Source of the DNA: Gadus chalcogrammus
Taxonomy: Eukaryota > Chordata > Actinopteri > Gadiformes > Gadidae
Assembly (NCBI RefSeq): GCF_026213295.1
Contig: NC_079428.1
Coordinates: 2,436,850 to 2,500,849, forward strand
Length of the DNA stretch: 64,000 nt
Direction: 5' to 3'
Of the stretch, positions 1 to 11,496 are shown in pieces. The position numbers and the translations under genes were made by a program. The stretch's first letter is position 1. Every line of letters begins with the position of its first letter. Under the pieces are notes generated by a model. That model had not been told where the DNA came from. It saw only the letters and a list, made by a program, of their open reading frames with translations, and did not search any database.

Positions 1-1625
1 TAACACATTATAGCTCCTCCCACAAAACATAACTCCTCCCCCGTCACAAATTATAACTCCTCCCACAAAACATAACTCCTCCCCTGTCACAAATTATAGC
101 TCCTCCCACAAATAAACACCGATTATTCCAAGTTAACACCGATTAGCTCCTCCCACAAAACATAACTCCTCCCCCGTAACACATTATAGCTCCTCCCACA
201 AAACATAACTCCTCCCCCGTCACACAAATTAGCTCCTCCCAAAAAACATAACTCCTCCCCCGTCACAAATTATAGCTCCTCCCACAAAACATAACTCCTC
301 CCCCGTAACACACTATAGGTCCTCCCACAAAACATAACCCCTCCCCCGTAACACATTATAGCTCCTCCCACAAATAAACACCGATTATTCCAAATTAACA
401 CCGATTAGCTCCTCCCACAAAACATAACTCCTCCCCCGTCACACATTATAACTCCTCCCAAAAAACATAACCCCTCCCCCGTCACAAATTATAACTCCTC
501 CCACAAAATATAACTCCTCCCCTGTCACAAATTATAGCTCCTCCCACAAATAAACACCGATTATTCCAAATTAACACCGATTAGCTCCTCCCACAAAACA
601 TAACTCCTCCCCCGTCACAAATTATAACTCCTCCCACAAAACATAACTCCTCCCCTGTCACAAATTATAGCTCCTCCCACAAAACATAACTCCTCCCCCG
701 TCACACAAATTAGCTCCTCCCAAAAAACATAACTCCTCCCCCGTCACAAATTATAGCTCCTCCCACAAAACATAACTCCTCCCCCGTAACACACTATAGG
801 TCCTCCCACAAAACATAACCCCTCCCCCGTAACACATTATAGCTCCTCCCACAAATAAACACTGATTATTCCAAATTAACACCGATTAGCTCCTCCCACA
901 AAGCATAACTCCTCCCCCGTCACACATTATAACTCCTCCCAAAAAACATAACTCCTCCCCCGTCACAAATTATAACTCCTCCCACAAAACATAACTCCTC
1001 CCCTGTCACAAATTATAGCTCCTCCCACAAATAAACACCGATTATTCCAAATTAACACCGATTAGCTCCTCCCACAAAACATAACTCCTCCCCGTCACAC
1101 ATTATAACTCCTCCCACAAAACATAACTCCTCCCCCGTAACACACTATAGGTCCTCCCACAGAACATAACTCCTCCCCCGTCACAAATTATAACTCCTCC
1201 CACAAAACATAACTCCTCCCCTGTCACAAATTATAGCTCCTCCCACAAATAAACACAGATTATTCCAAATTAACAATGATTAGCTCCTCCCACAAAACAT
1301 TACTCCTCCCCCGTCACACATTATAACTCCTCCCACAAAACATAACTCCTCCCCGTCACAAATTATAACTCCTCCCACAAAACATAACTCCTCCCACAAA
1401 ACACATTATAACTCCTCCCACAAAACATAACCCCTCCCCCGTAACACATTATAGCTCCTCCCACAAATAAACAGATTATTCCAAATTAACACCGATTAGC
1501 TCCTCCCACAAAACATAACTCCTCCCCCGTCACAAATTATAACTCCTCCCACAAATCATAACTCCTCCCCCGTCACAGGTTATAACTCCTCCCCGTCACA
1601 GATTATAACTCCTCCACCCCTCCTC
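1..1625. repeat. Minisatellite array A (about 43-bp unit, 481-bp higher-order period)
   Basis: Tandem copies of a C-rich/A-rich unit built around 'actcctcccacaaaacata' and 'cccccgtcacaaattata' fill the first 1.6 kb. A distinct spacer variant carrying 'aaataaacaccgattattcc' recurs about seven times, near 109, 371, 547, 852, 1028, 1246 and 1464. The pairs 371/852, 547/1028 and 221/702 are each exactly 481 bp apart, so the array has a higher-order repeat on top of the basic unit. It lies in the part of KChIP intron 3 furthest from exon 3. The left end is cut by the window edge. Confidence 0.95.
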
Positions 1626-1664
1626 ACCCTAACTACCAGTAGAACTTCTGAGATTCACAGACTC

Positions 1665-1762
1665 TGTGTCTCGGTGGCGCAATGGAGAAAGACGCCGTCT
1701 GCTGTTGAAAAATTCAACCTCATCTGAGATGCAGCGACCTGGGTTCAAGTCCTGGCCTGGGT
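1665..1762 (+). repeat. tRNA-like (SINE head) sequence, plus strand
   Basis: An A-box-like motif (tggcgcaatgg, 1674-1684) and a B-box-like motif (gggttcaagtcc, 1741-1752) sit at roughly tRNA spacing with a long variable middle. I cannot fold it into a convincing acceptor stem with matching anticodon arm, so I call it a tRNA-derived SINE head or tRNA pseudogene and not a functional tRNA. Confidence 0.5.
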
Positions 1763-1806
1763 ATGTCTATAAAATATTCATTGTTTTTAAACATTTACCA
1801 AACAAG

Positions 1807-1875
1807 AGGTGCCTCTGTGGTGGAGCTGTTTCCTATCTGTTCTGGGGACATGGGTTTGTTTCCTGCCATGGGCAG
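1807..1875 (+). repeat. tRNA-like element copy, degenerate, plus strand
   Basis: The stretch from 'ggtgcctctgtgg' to 'gggtttgtttcctgcc' is a diverged direct counterpart of the better-preserved minus-strand copy at 2137-2213. It shares 'cctatctgttctgg' and 'gacatgggtt'. The A-box has lost several bases and the B-box is mutated (gtttgtttcc instead of gttcgattcc). Confidence 0.55.
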
Positions 1876-1928
1876 TTAGTGGGAACAACTGTCTAGTGAA
1901 GGGAACCATTCGCTCACACATTCATTTC

Positions 1929-2006
1929 GAATGACTGTCTGGGAGATTGGATGACTGTGAATGAGTGCACTCACTCCCAGCCATCCATTCTCCCAGACAG
2001 TCATTC
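1929..2006. repeat. Long imperfect palindrome (foldback)
   Basis: Positions 1929-1945 are the exact reverse complement of 1990-2006 (17 bp). Pairing continues inward to the centre gagtgcactc at 1963-1972, giving 39-bp arms with four mismatches and essentially no loop. A second stem follows at 2047-2059/2066-2078 (13 bp, one mismatch). The arrangement resembles a foldback or MITE-like element between two inverted tRNA-like copies. Confidence 0.8.
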
Positions 2007-2136
2007 CCACTCACCCATTCATTCCGAATGACTGTTTGTACTAAATGATTATTGTGAATTAAGTCATTCACAGTAATCAATTCACACAGACAGTTACTCG
2101 CACTCATCCATTCACCATCCATTCATTCCTACAAAA

Positions 2137-2213
2137 CCGGCCTAGGCCGGAATCGAACCCATGTCTCCAGAACAGATAGGTAACAGCTCTACCACCTGCG
2201 CCACAGAGGCACC
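2137..2213 (-). repeat. tRNA-like (SINE head) sequence, minus strand
   Basis: On the minus strand this reads ggtgcctctgtggcgcaggtgg (split here as ggtgcctctg + tggcgcaggtgg, an A-box) and ends with ggttcgattccggcc (B-box). A perfect 14-bp palindrome, ccggcctaggccgg, lies at the 3' end (2137-2150). It is the best-preserved of the tRNA-like sequences here and is inverted relative to the copy at 1807-1875. A functional tRNA is unlikely because no clear acceptor stem closes. Confidence 0.6.
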
Positions 2214-2242
2214 AGATAGGAATTGGTGAGAGGTTATAATTA

Positions 2243-5200
2243 ACAACAAATAAAAAAACGACAGTGTTACCCCTTAGGTTTTTTTCATGACGACCAATAA
2301 AAAACGACAATGTTGCACCTTGTTTTATTTCATGACGACCAATAACAAACGACAGTGTTGCACCTTATGTTTTATTTCATGACAACCAATAACAAACAAC
2401 AGTGTTGCACCTTATGTTTTTATTCATGACGCCCAATAAAAAACAACAGTGTTACCCCCTTATGTTTTTTTCATGACGACCAATAAAAAAACGACAGTGT
2501 TACCCCTTATGTTTTTTTTCATATCGACCAATAAAAAACGACAGTGTTACCTCATATGTTTTTTTTCATGACGACCAATTAAAAACAACAGTGTTACCCC
2601 TTATGTTTTATTTCATGACTACCAATAAAAAACAAGTGTTACCCCCTATGTTTTTTTTCATGACGACCAATAAAAAACGACAGTGTTACCCCTTATGTTT
2701 TTTTCATGACGACTAATAAAAAACGACAGTGTTACCCCTTATGTTGTTATTCATGACGACCAATAAAAAAAAAACAGTGTTACCCCCTATGTTTTTTTTC
2801 ATAACGACCAATAAAAAACGACAGTGTTACCCCTTATGTTTTTTTCATGACGACTAATAAAAAACGAAAGTGTTACCCCTTATGTTTTTTTTCATGACGA
2901 CCAATAAAAAACAACAGTGTTACCCCTTATGTTTTTTTCCATGACGACCAATAAAAAACGACAGTGTTACCCCTTATGTTTTTTTTCATGACGACCAATA
3001 AAAAACAACAGTATTACCCCTTATGTTTTTTTCATGACGACCAATAAAAAACGACAGTGTTACCCCTCATGTTTTTTTTCATGACGACCAATAAAAAACG
3101 ACAGTGTTACCTCTTATGTTTTTTTCATGACGACCAATAAAAAACAACAGTATTACCCCTTATGTTTTTTTCATGACGACCAATAAAAAACGACAGTGTT
3201 ACCCCTTATGTTTTTTTTCATGACGACCAATAAAAAACGACAGTGTTACCTCTTATGTTTTTTTCATGACGACCAATAAAAAACGACAGTGTTACCCCTT
3301 ATGTTTTTTTTCATGACGACCAATAAAAAACGACAGTGTTACCCCTTATGTTTTTTTTCATGACGACCAATTAAAAACGACAGTGTTACCCCTTATGTTT
3401 TTTTTCATGACGACCAATACAAAACGACAGTGTTACCCCTTGTTTTTTTTCTCATGACGACCAATAAAAAACGACAGTGTTACCCCTTATGTTTTTTTTC
3501 ATGACTACCAATAAAAAACCACAGTGTTACCCCTTATGTTTTTTTTTCATGACGACCAATAAAAAACGACAGTGTTACCCCTTATGTATTTTTTCATGAC
3601 GACCAATAAAAAACGACAGTGTTACCCCTTATGTTTTTTTTCATGACGACCAATAAAAAACGACAGTGTTACCCATTAGGTTTTTTTCATGACGACCGAT
3701 AATTGACGACAGTATCATTAGCATTATGTTTTTTTCATGACGGCCGATTAAAAAACAAAGTGTTACCCCTTATGTTTTGTTTGATGACGGGCGATGAAAA
3801 ACCACACTGCTACACCTTATGTTTAATTTGACAACCGATAAAAAAATTGAAAGTGTTACCCCTTATGTTTTTTTCATGACGACCGATAAAAAACAAGTGT
3901 TACCCCTTAGATTTTTTTTCATGACTATCGAAAAAAACGACAGTGTTACCCCTTAGGTTTTTTTCATGACGACCGATAAAAGACGACAGTATTATTAGCC
4001 ATTATGTATTTTTCTTGACGGCCGATTAAAAAACAACAGTGTTACCCCTTTTGTTTTTTTCAATGACGACCGATAAAAAACAACAGTGCTACCCCTTATG
4101 TTTTTTTTCATGACTATCGAAAAAAACGACAGTGTTACCCCTTAGGTTCTTTTCATGACGACCGATAAAAGATGACAGTATTATTAGCCATTATGTTTTT
4201 TTCATGACGGCCGATTAAAAAACAACAGTGTTACCCCTTTTGTTTTTTTTCATGACGACCAATAAAATACAACAGTGTTACCCCTTATGTTTTTTTTCAT
4301 GGCGACCGATAAAAAACAACAGTGTTACCCCTTAGGTTTTTTTCTTGAAGACCGATAAAAGACGACAGTATTATTAGCCATTATGTTTTTTTCATGACGG
4401 CCGATTAAAAAACAACAGTGTTACCCCTTTTGTTTTTTTTATGACAACAAATGAAAAACGACAATGTTACCCATTATGTTTTTTCCATGATGACCGATAA
4501 AAAACAACAGTGTTACCCTTTATGTTCTTTTTCATGACGACCGATAAAAAACCACAATGTTACCCCTTATGTTTTTTTCCATGATGACCGATAAAAAACC
4601 AGTGTTACCCCTTAGGTTTTTTTCCATGACGACCGATAAAAAACAACAGTGTTACCCCTTAGGTTCTTTACATGACGACCGATAAAAGACGACAGTATCA
4701 TTAGCATTATGTTTTTTTCATGACGGCCGATTAAAAAACAACAGTGTTACCCCTTATGTTTTGTTTGATGACGGGCGATGAAAAACCACACTGCTACACC
4801 TTATGTTTAATTTGACAACCGATAAAAAAATTGACAGTGTTACCCCTTATGATTTTTTCATGACGACCGATAAAAAACAAGTGTTACCCCTTATGTTTTT
4901 TTTTCATGACGGCCGATTAAAAAACAACAGTGTTACCTCTTTTGTTTTTTTTATGACAACAAATGAAAAACGACAGTGTTACCCCTTATGATTTTTTCCA
5001 TGATGACCGATAAAAAACCAGTGTTACCCCTTATGTTTTTTTCCATGATGACCTATAAAAAACCACAGTGTTACCCCTTATGTTTTTTTCAATGACGACC
5101 GATAAAAAACGACAGTGTTACCCCTTAAGTTTTTTTCCATGACGACCGATAAAAAACAGCAGTGTTACCCCTTATGTTTTTTTTCATGACGACCAATAAA

Positions 5201-5445
5201 AAACAGTGTTACCCCTTATGTTTTTTTTCATGACGACCGATAAAAGACGACAGTATTATTAGCATTATGTTTTTTTCATGTCGGCCGATTAAAAAACAAC
5301 AGTGTTACCCCTTTTGTTTTTTTTATGACAACAAAGGAAAAACGACAATGTAACCCATTATGTTTTTTTCCGTGATGACCGATAAAAAACAACAGTGTTA
5401 CCCCTTATGCTTTTTTTCATGCCGACCGATAAAAAGGACAGTGGG
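2243..5445. repeat. Minisatellite array B (about 47-bp unit, about 65-70 copies)
   Basis: Tandem units of the form 'ttttttcatgacgaccaat' + 'aaaaaacgacagtgttacc' + 'ccttatg' run for 3.2 kb. The left part (to about 3680) is mostly the homogeneous 'gaccaataaaaaacgacag' variant. The right part mixes 'gaccgataaaaaacaacag', 'cggccgattaaaaaacaac' and 'gtattattagccattatg' variants. A composite block recurs exactly 983 bp apart (3721 and 4704), including the rare variant 'gatgacgggcgatgaaaaac', so the right half has a higher-order duplication. Open frames across it are repeat translations. Confidence 0.95.
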
Positions 5446-5807
5446 TGGGATTGGGGCAGAAAAAAAATATTTTTGTTGTTTTGTTATTGCTTTGATCGAA
5501 TGACCCCTTCTGTTCTGACAGATACTACATATAATACCTTTACTGTTTCATGTCATGGATTGGAACACTTGGGAATTTTTATAAAATGACAAGGAAGTAG
5601 AGAACGCAAAGCCGTCTTTGTTTGGCTCAAAGCCATCAAGGAAACCAAGGAAAAAAAACAATATCCATTTTCATTTTCAATACGGGGAGGGGGGGAAGCA
5701 AACAAAAGTGCATTAGCCGTAATGTCTCATAATCCAACAGAAAGATCACACAAGAGAGACCAGGGGATAATGACGAGGGAGGGAGACTCTTGGCTACAAC
5801 AACATAC

Positions 5808-5877
5808 CTCCTTGCGGGAAGAACTGTGAGTAGATGTCTTTGAAGGTGTCTTCGTTGACCACTCCACTCGGGCATTC
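5808..5877 (-). CDS. kcnip4: KChIP exon 3: first (degenerate) EF-hand
   Basis: The exon encodes 23 codons plus one base, reading [20 protein letters not shown] then PQG. This is a hallmark KChIP segment covering EF-hand 1. That loop starts with Cys-Pro and does not bind calcium in this family. KChIPs are cytosolic or membrane-linked auxiliary subunits of Kv4 potassium channels that control their trafficking and inactivation. The acceptor on the minus strand is ctgttccag and the donor is ggtatgt, leaving phase 1. The 70-bp length is the size I recall for this exon. From memory, the peptide has two conservative differences (both E to D) from mammalian KChIP4 and about four from KChIP1. Exon 2 lies 4.0 kb upstream; the rest of the gene is outside the window. 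Confidence 0.95.
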
Positions 5878-8800
5878 CTGGAACAGGAGCAGTGTATTAC
5901 AATGATCAAAACAACATTACATCTTCTTGTGTGGAAATGTTTTTTTTTTGCTGCTGCTGCTTGTGTTCGGTAGACTTGGACACAATACACTCTAAGTACA
6001 TATCGATTGTGAAAAGATACCTCTTGAACAAAATATCGTAAGACATTTTTCTGTTAATTATAGGATCCATTATTTTGAACAGTTGCTTCAAATAATGTGA
6101 GCAATTGCCTCAGAAGTCCCATGCTGTCACAAGAAAGGGATTCTAATACTGTTTATCTGTCAAAACATGTCCAGAAGATAAACTACCATCACATAATTTC
6201 CATAAAGATGACTCCTCTTAGACTCTACATCGAACATTTGCAACCTTCATTAATTAGAAATATAAGTGAATGATCTAACCAATATTGAACTAACTTCCCA
6301 ATTGTTTCATTCTAGCTAACATCAGTGGAACTTGTCTTTAAGCGTTTATATTTTGTATTATGCTGTATTGATATTATTTACACGTCTCATTATAAAAATC
6401 CATTCAATTGCAAAGTAATGTGCCAGTAATATCATTAAATAAAAGGACGCTAGATACAAGGCCAACATTAAAAAAGGCTGTCAACTTCCTCCTACAAGCC
6501 TGCATGAAACCTTGAATAAAATACACAATAACATATTTTTGTTTGTTTTGTTTGCGTGCGTGTTAGACCTTTGCATCCACATTGCCAGAGCCTTCAGGGA
6601 AATGGAGAATAGTAATGTCAGCTAATGATGTACTTGTATGTAAAATACGTATTCAACATCTAGTATCACCACAAATGAGGTCAAGGCTGACAAGAATAGA
6701 ACAAAAATGAAGACATTACTGAAAAATATGCATTGTAATCAAAAAGCAACTAATAAAATTAGTTTTAGTAGAGCATATTTCATGTATTGAATGTGTTGTA
6801 CCAAGTTGTAGTACCATGTGCTAAAACTGATGCAGGTAGAAAAGGAGCACACTGCAACTTTTAAGATAAAAATATACCTGCCAACAATATCTGCTACTGC
6901 CACTTCATTACAATCTAAATTGAGCTTATCTTTTTTTAAGCCCCCATATGCTGTCAAATTCTCAATGTCTGTGTCCTTAAAGCTGCTTTTCACTGCATCT
7001 CTTCTCAGAATGTGGATTTCTCTCTCACTCCTATCAGTATTTCACCTTTCCCTCAAAGACTAAATTAATTTAAAACTGAATCCTGGGTTGATGGTTCCCG
7101 GTTGGGTTTAACGCCAAGTAAGTTTGAACAAAAAGTAAAAGCTTGGGGCAATGACGTTAGACGCTGTAGAATCACGTTGTGTCGTTTTGAAAGCTATTCT
7201 GTGTCGTTCGCCACCACCTTGACTTGCTCCCCGTTATCGGAGGTTGACTATGATTCTCGTCCCGTTCAGACGTACACTGCTTGATAGTTTTACATCGAAG
7301 ACTCTATTAAACAGTACATATTTTATGATTTGGCGCAAGCAATGACACTTACACTGGAATGAGACGGGCGACATGCAGGGTTCAGAGAAAGGTTTAGTGG
7401 TTCCACCCCCCCTGGACACAGAGTGTGAGCGCAGCATGTACAACTGGCACACTGACATCTGTGGGCAGACTTTTGTGTTTATAGGAGAGGGATTGTAGCC
7501 GATAAAAACCCCTGAGATGCCTCGAGTAACCTAGGTCCAAACATAAGAGAGACTATCCCTGTAAATACAGAATTAGACGGAATTACTTTCATTGTACAAC
7601 TTGACCGTGGCTTTAAGCACACAATTACACTCGTCCTCTTAGAAAACACTTTTTATGTAACTTCAGTTTTATCTTTTACATTTTAAACCCAAAAACATTC
7701 AGATGAATGGGAATGTTGCAACCAAAGCACAACGTGTAAAACGATTTAGTGAAAGAGTTTACTTCAGGTTGACAATTTGGCAGGGAACATAACAATGATC
7801 CAGGCCTGTGTTTCATCATAAGAGTGCTGTCTTTGTGGCCACAGGACACTGGTCTCAAGAGGTGACAACCTGAACCAGCGTCCATTCTTCTGTACACTGG
7901 GGAAGTGCCAGCTCATCCGCACAAAATAAATCACAGGTTCATCACGGGGGATACAAAAAAACCAAAGCCAGCCAGCCTTGAAGTGCCGGCGTGTGAAACA
8001 AACCCATGAGCCATAGCTATAAGTAAAGGAATCAGACAGGGTCGTCCGTGAGCGTGGACAGAAAATGGCTGATCTGTTCTGCCGTGCGTGGGACTGGATA
8101 ATGACAACGCCATAACCGACGCCGTCTCCAGTCAGACAGGAGGGTGCGTTTGCGATCGAGTCTTGAGAAGAGGATTTGGACGGAGATATCGTGGTGGAGC
8201 ACGGGGGAGTGGGTACACTCTCCGTAACGGCAGGTTAGGGAGTCAGGACCTCAAGGTCACATGTGTTAGGTCTGCTGATCTCCACCAAAGCCCTGCCTGC
8301 TACGTGTTCCACATGGACAGCGTCTACGGTGTACTGTGGACACCGATGACCTCGTTCTCACAAACCGCAACCGCGTTCCCGGTTCCGGTGTTCACTTTCC
8401 TCCGAAACCTCAGGCAACCCGAGAGGGCGAGCGTCCGCATTTCTTACAATAGACGACAGAGGATTTATCGGTGCGCTGCGGGGGAAAAAAAACGTGCCTT
8501 TATTACGCCAGTGAAAATCGCTTATTCTTGTACCGGACGATTTCAACAAAACTCTTACAGAGGTTCACCGAACAATAGTTTTCTAACGTTATCACTTCCT
8601 GGGCGATGACTCAACCTGCAGGCAAGCACACTTCAAAAGTGAGTAGAGTGTGCGCCGAGAGGACTGCTGGGAAGCAGATCAGGTTTCTCGAAGCACACAG
8701 GGGCTAAAATAAGCAACGGCTCGCGCAACCGTTGCGTCCCAGGTGCAGATCCTAATCTCCCACGAGGGAGGGCGAAGACCCAACCGGGGGGACCTTCACG

Positions 8801-8935
8801 AGACACCTCATTAGATCCCCCCACCGTCCGGGTCTCTGTCCCCGCACACAAGGACACACGGACACAAAGACACGCGGACATACGGACGGGTATCTCGGCC
8901 AGCGACCTGTGCTCCTCTCAACAGGAAGCGGCTGC

Positions 8936-8949
8936 CACCAGAGGGTTAC
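8936..8949 (+). promoter_or_regulatory. Weak CTCF-like motif
   Basis: CCACCAGAGGG matches the first 11 positions of the CTCF core consensus CCASYAGRKGGCRS, and the last three positions differ. It lies in intron 2 and is listed because stronger matches occur at other points of the locus. A lone 11/14 match can easily be chance. Confidence 0.2.
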
Positions 8950-9308
8950 CGGAGGTCAAAGGGCGAGCGCTGCCACCGTCTGTCACGCTTCTCGCCCGCG
9001 TTTCGGCGTCGGCAGACAATTAGGACTCAGAGTTAATTCTGGGTTATCTCATTAGGCCGCACACACCCGAGGCGAGGAGAACAGGGAGGAGAGCCTATGT
9101 GGGCCACGTTGTCACACAACACTCTCCGTGACCCGATTGCTCATCAGTAATCTACGCCATTTTCATAACGGTTTCATGGTATCACACCACTGTTTCACTA
9201 TTATTACCTCTCTGGGCCTGATGACCAAAGGACCTTACAGGGAATACAGCAAGGAGAAATTAAGAAGCAAGTAGAGATGATCGATGCTCACGGATACGTT
9301 CAGGTTGA

Positions 9309-9372
9309 GGATCGAACCCAGAACTTTTAAACTAGAACGTTTCAAACAGGCTAGGACCCACAGCTGCCCAAC
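9309..9372 (-). repeat. tRNA-like SINE fragment
   Basis: The minus strand contains gggcagctgtgggtcc (A-box-like, 9355-9370) followed by gggttcgatcc (B-box, 9309-9319) at tRNA spacing. No tail or target-site duplication was identified. It is in the same orientation as the gene. Confidence 0.45.
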
Positions 9373-9711
9373 ATTAATCCCTGACAAACCTACCCAGCAT
9401 CTATCCCTGAGTGTGTGTGAATCCTGAATAGCTTATCAAGCTGAATATTATAAATCGTATATATCGTTTTTTTAAGATCATATTATATTAATTCCCCCAA
9501 TAATTCTGACATTTCTGCTGCAGTTTCTATGAGCTGATGAGATATGGCCTACTCTTTAATATTGTTACAGTTAGTTATTCAGGAGATAATTTTTTACCAA
9601 GCTACTAATTATTAATATTGAATTAACACAGATATGGACCCTCATTCATTCAGAAGCAGCTAGCAGGGGTTAGGCAAACTTCATATCAAGAACGCCTCTA
9701 AATCTGGACAT

Positions 9712-9784
9712 CGGGTATCGAACGTGGTACTCAGTCAGGAGTCCAACGCCCTACAAACCACTGCACTATCCTACACCCAGCGCC
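9712..9784 (-). repeat. tRNA-like SINE fragment just inside intron 2
   Basis: The minus strand has tagtgcagtgg (A-box, 9758-9768) and cgttcgataccc (B-box, 9713-9724) with a plausible anticodon-arm region between them. It begins only about 90 bp after the exon 2 donor and lies in the sense orientation. A full tRNA fold is not convincing, so SINE head is preferred over tRNA gene. Confidence 0.5.
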
Positions 9785-9873
9785 AAACCACCAGGTCAAC
9801 CACACCAACGTCCATACCGACGACACCTATGAACAGAAACACGTCCATGGAGAGCGAAGGACACTGGGCTTAC

Positions 9874-9998
9874 GTTCTTGAAGCCGCGGTACAGGATCTG
9901 GAGCTCCTTCCGGGAGAAGCGGGTCTGAGCCTCCAGCTGCTCCAGGCCTTCAGGCCGGTGGCGCACTGCCGACTGCTCCAGCTCATCCTCCACGCTGT
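9874..9998 (-). CDS. kcnip4: KChIP exon 2: common N-terminal helix region
   Basis: The exon contributes two bases completing an Asp codon, then 41 codons. It begins [20 protein letters not shown], continues [19 protein letters not shown], and ends K-N. This is the first segment shared by all KChIP isoforms; it leads into EF-hand 1 and forms part of the Kv4-binding core. The acceptor is ccctgcag (minus strand) and the donor is gtaagccc, phase 0 at the 3' end. The 125-bp length is as I recall for the family. SVEDELE and VRHRPE are KChIP4-like, whereas [11 protein letters not shown] is closer to KChIP1. All three first exons upstream end with a lone G that completes Asp (GAC) with this exon. Confidence 0.95.
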
Positions 9999-10889
9999 CT
10001 GCAGGGAGGAGAGAGAGAGAGAGAGTCAGTCGGTGTGTGTGTGAAGGATAGTACCGGAGAACTTAGTCCAGAGAGTCAGTCGGTATGTGTGTAGTAATGA
10101 TGGAAGTGATGGGCACTTTGGAGGGTTTGCTGCAAGTGATCAACTCTGGGTCGGTCTTGTGTGTTTCTGAAGCACTGGGTTGAATCAGGAGCCCTTGAGG
10201 GACAGGGTCGCAGTCACGTCTCGGGTTTAAGGGTGGCTGACGCTTTGTGAGGAAAGTGTCTCTCTGTGAGTGTGTGGTAAACTTTGTTGGCCGAATGTTC
10301 AAATGGATGTAAACGCAAGAAAGAAAAATGAACTAAATGGAAAATCGATGCAGCCCTGCGTCACCTTTCCCCCTCGTGTCTTACGCCTCTGGTGAAATAA
10401 GTGCCTCATCAAAACAAAATGGCTTTCTTTGAAAAAAAACTAAAAACACTTTAAAGCCCAACCCAAACATTACCACATCTGATCCAAACGGCCAGTTTCC
10501 CCTTCCCAAGACACGGCCACGTTTAAACACACAGGGGCCTCTCGCACTATGATGCAGAGGCAATTAAGGGGTCTGTGGGGTGGGAGCAGACTCCTCTGCC
10601 TTCCACGTCTTGTGATGAGGGGCCGGCGAGACCGAACGCACCCTCTTAACGGCCCCTGTAATGGGGGCATGCGCTGTCTCGACGCTGTCACTGGCGGCGG
10701 CGTTGACTCGCTCTGGTCGCCGCCTGGCCGCTCCCGCTCTCGCCTGCTCTCTCTCTCGTCGGCCTGAAGTGCAGCATTGGTCTCTAAAAGCCTCATTAGC
10801 TCTGTGTGGCTGGATGCCAGCGGACCGTGGCTACCATTTTGGCTACAGATTAACTGCCGAACGACAGAGCCGGGGGACAGTGTGAGTAT

Positions 10890-10921
10890 TTGCGCGTGTG
10901 TGTGTGTGTGTGAGAGAGTGT

Positions 10922-10957
<36 letters not shown>

Positions 10958-11245
10958 GTGTGTGTGTGTGTGTGTCAGAGTGTGAGTGTGAGAGGGATAG
11001 TGTGTGTCTGAGCAGCGTGTGAGCGCGAGAGTGTGTGTCTGTGTGTGTCAGCGTGTGTGTGCGTGAGAGATAGTATCTGTGTGAGTGTGAGTGTGTCCGA
11101 GCTGTTTGTGTATGGGAGGGTTTGAGTGTGTGTGTGTGTTTGTATGGGTGTCTTCGAGAAGTGTTATGTGTAGCTCTAAATGAGAGTGTGTGTGTGTGTG
11201 TTGCTACGTGTGTGTGTGTGTGTGTCTGTGTGTGAGAGTCCATGC
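10890..11245. repeat. GT-rich microsatellite cluster
   Basis: Imperfect (GT)n with GAGT/GAGA interruptions. The longest clean stretches are at about 10926-10972 and 11186-11232. Confidence 0.95.
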
Positions 11246-11460
11246 GATTGTGCTTGGCTCCAAGTATGTGTCAGTGTGTCTCCGTCGGCTCTCAGAGTGC
11301 GCACATTTCCTTGTTGGCATCAAACGCTACGGAAATGACACGCAAAACGGAAACGCTTCTGGGATTCGAACAACGAATCCTCTAATCGCCCTTCAAACCC
11401 AACGCATCCCACAATCAAGGCTCACTCAGACACCTCACTTAGTTCCGTACCAGCCAACGC

Positions 11461-11461
<1 letters not shown>

Positions 11462-11494
<33 letters not shown>
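11462..11494 (+). repeat. Poly-C tract (33 bp)
   Basis: An uninterrupted run of C on the plus strand, so G in the direction of KChIP transcription. It is followed by GA/GGGA-rich sequence at 11617-11755. Confidence 0.95.

Positions 11495-11496
<2 letters not shown>

Larger units (their letters stand above)
1..5807 (-). other. KChIP intron 3 (partial): arrays A and B plus unique flank
   Basis: This is downstream of the exon 3 donor on the minus strand. Apart from the two minisatellite arrays and the tRNA-like/foldback segment, only 5446-5807 is unique. That stretch is AT-rich with a G run at 5690-5697 and shows nothing I can name. Exon 4 of the gene (second EF-hand) is not within the window. 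Confidence 0.7.
5878..9873 (-). other. KChIP intron 2
   Basis: This 4.0-kb phase-0 intron is bounded by the exon 2 donor gtaagccc and the exon 3 acceptor. It is mostly unique AT-rich sequence with two tRNA-like SINE fragments near its 5' end (9309-9372 and 9712-9784). A GC-richer section at about 8050-9010 has a long open frame on the plus strand, but nothing in it resembles a known protein. Confidence 0.9.

Noticed and set aside
1665..1762. Functional tRNA gene
   Set aside because: A- and B-box-like motifs are present, but the arms do not fold into a proper cloverleaf and related degraded copies lie nearby.
8088..8609. 173-codon open frame on the plus strand
   Set aside because: It starts at GTG, shows no recognisable domain or family motif, and lies antisense within a KChIP intron. 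Length is within chance for a GC-richer stretch.
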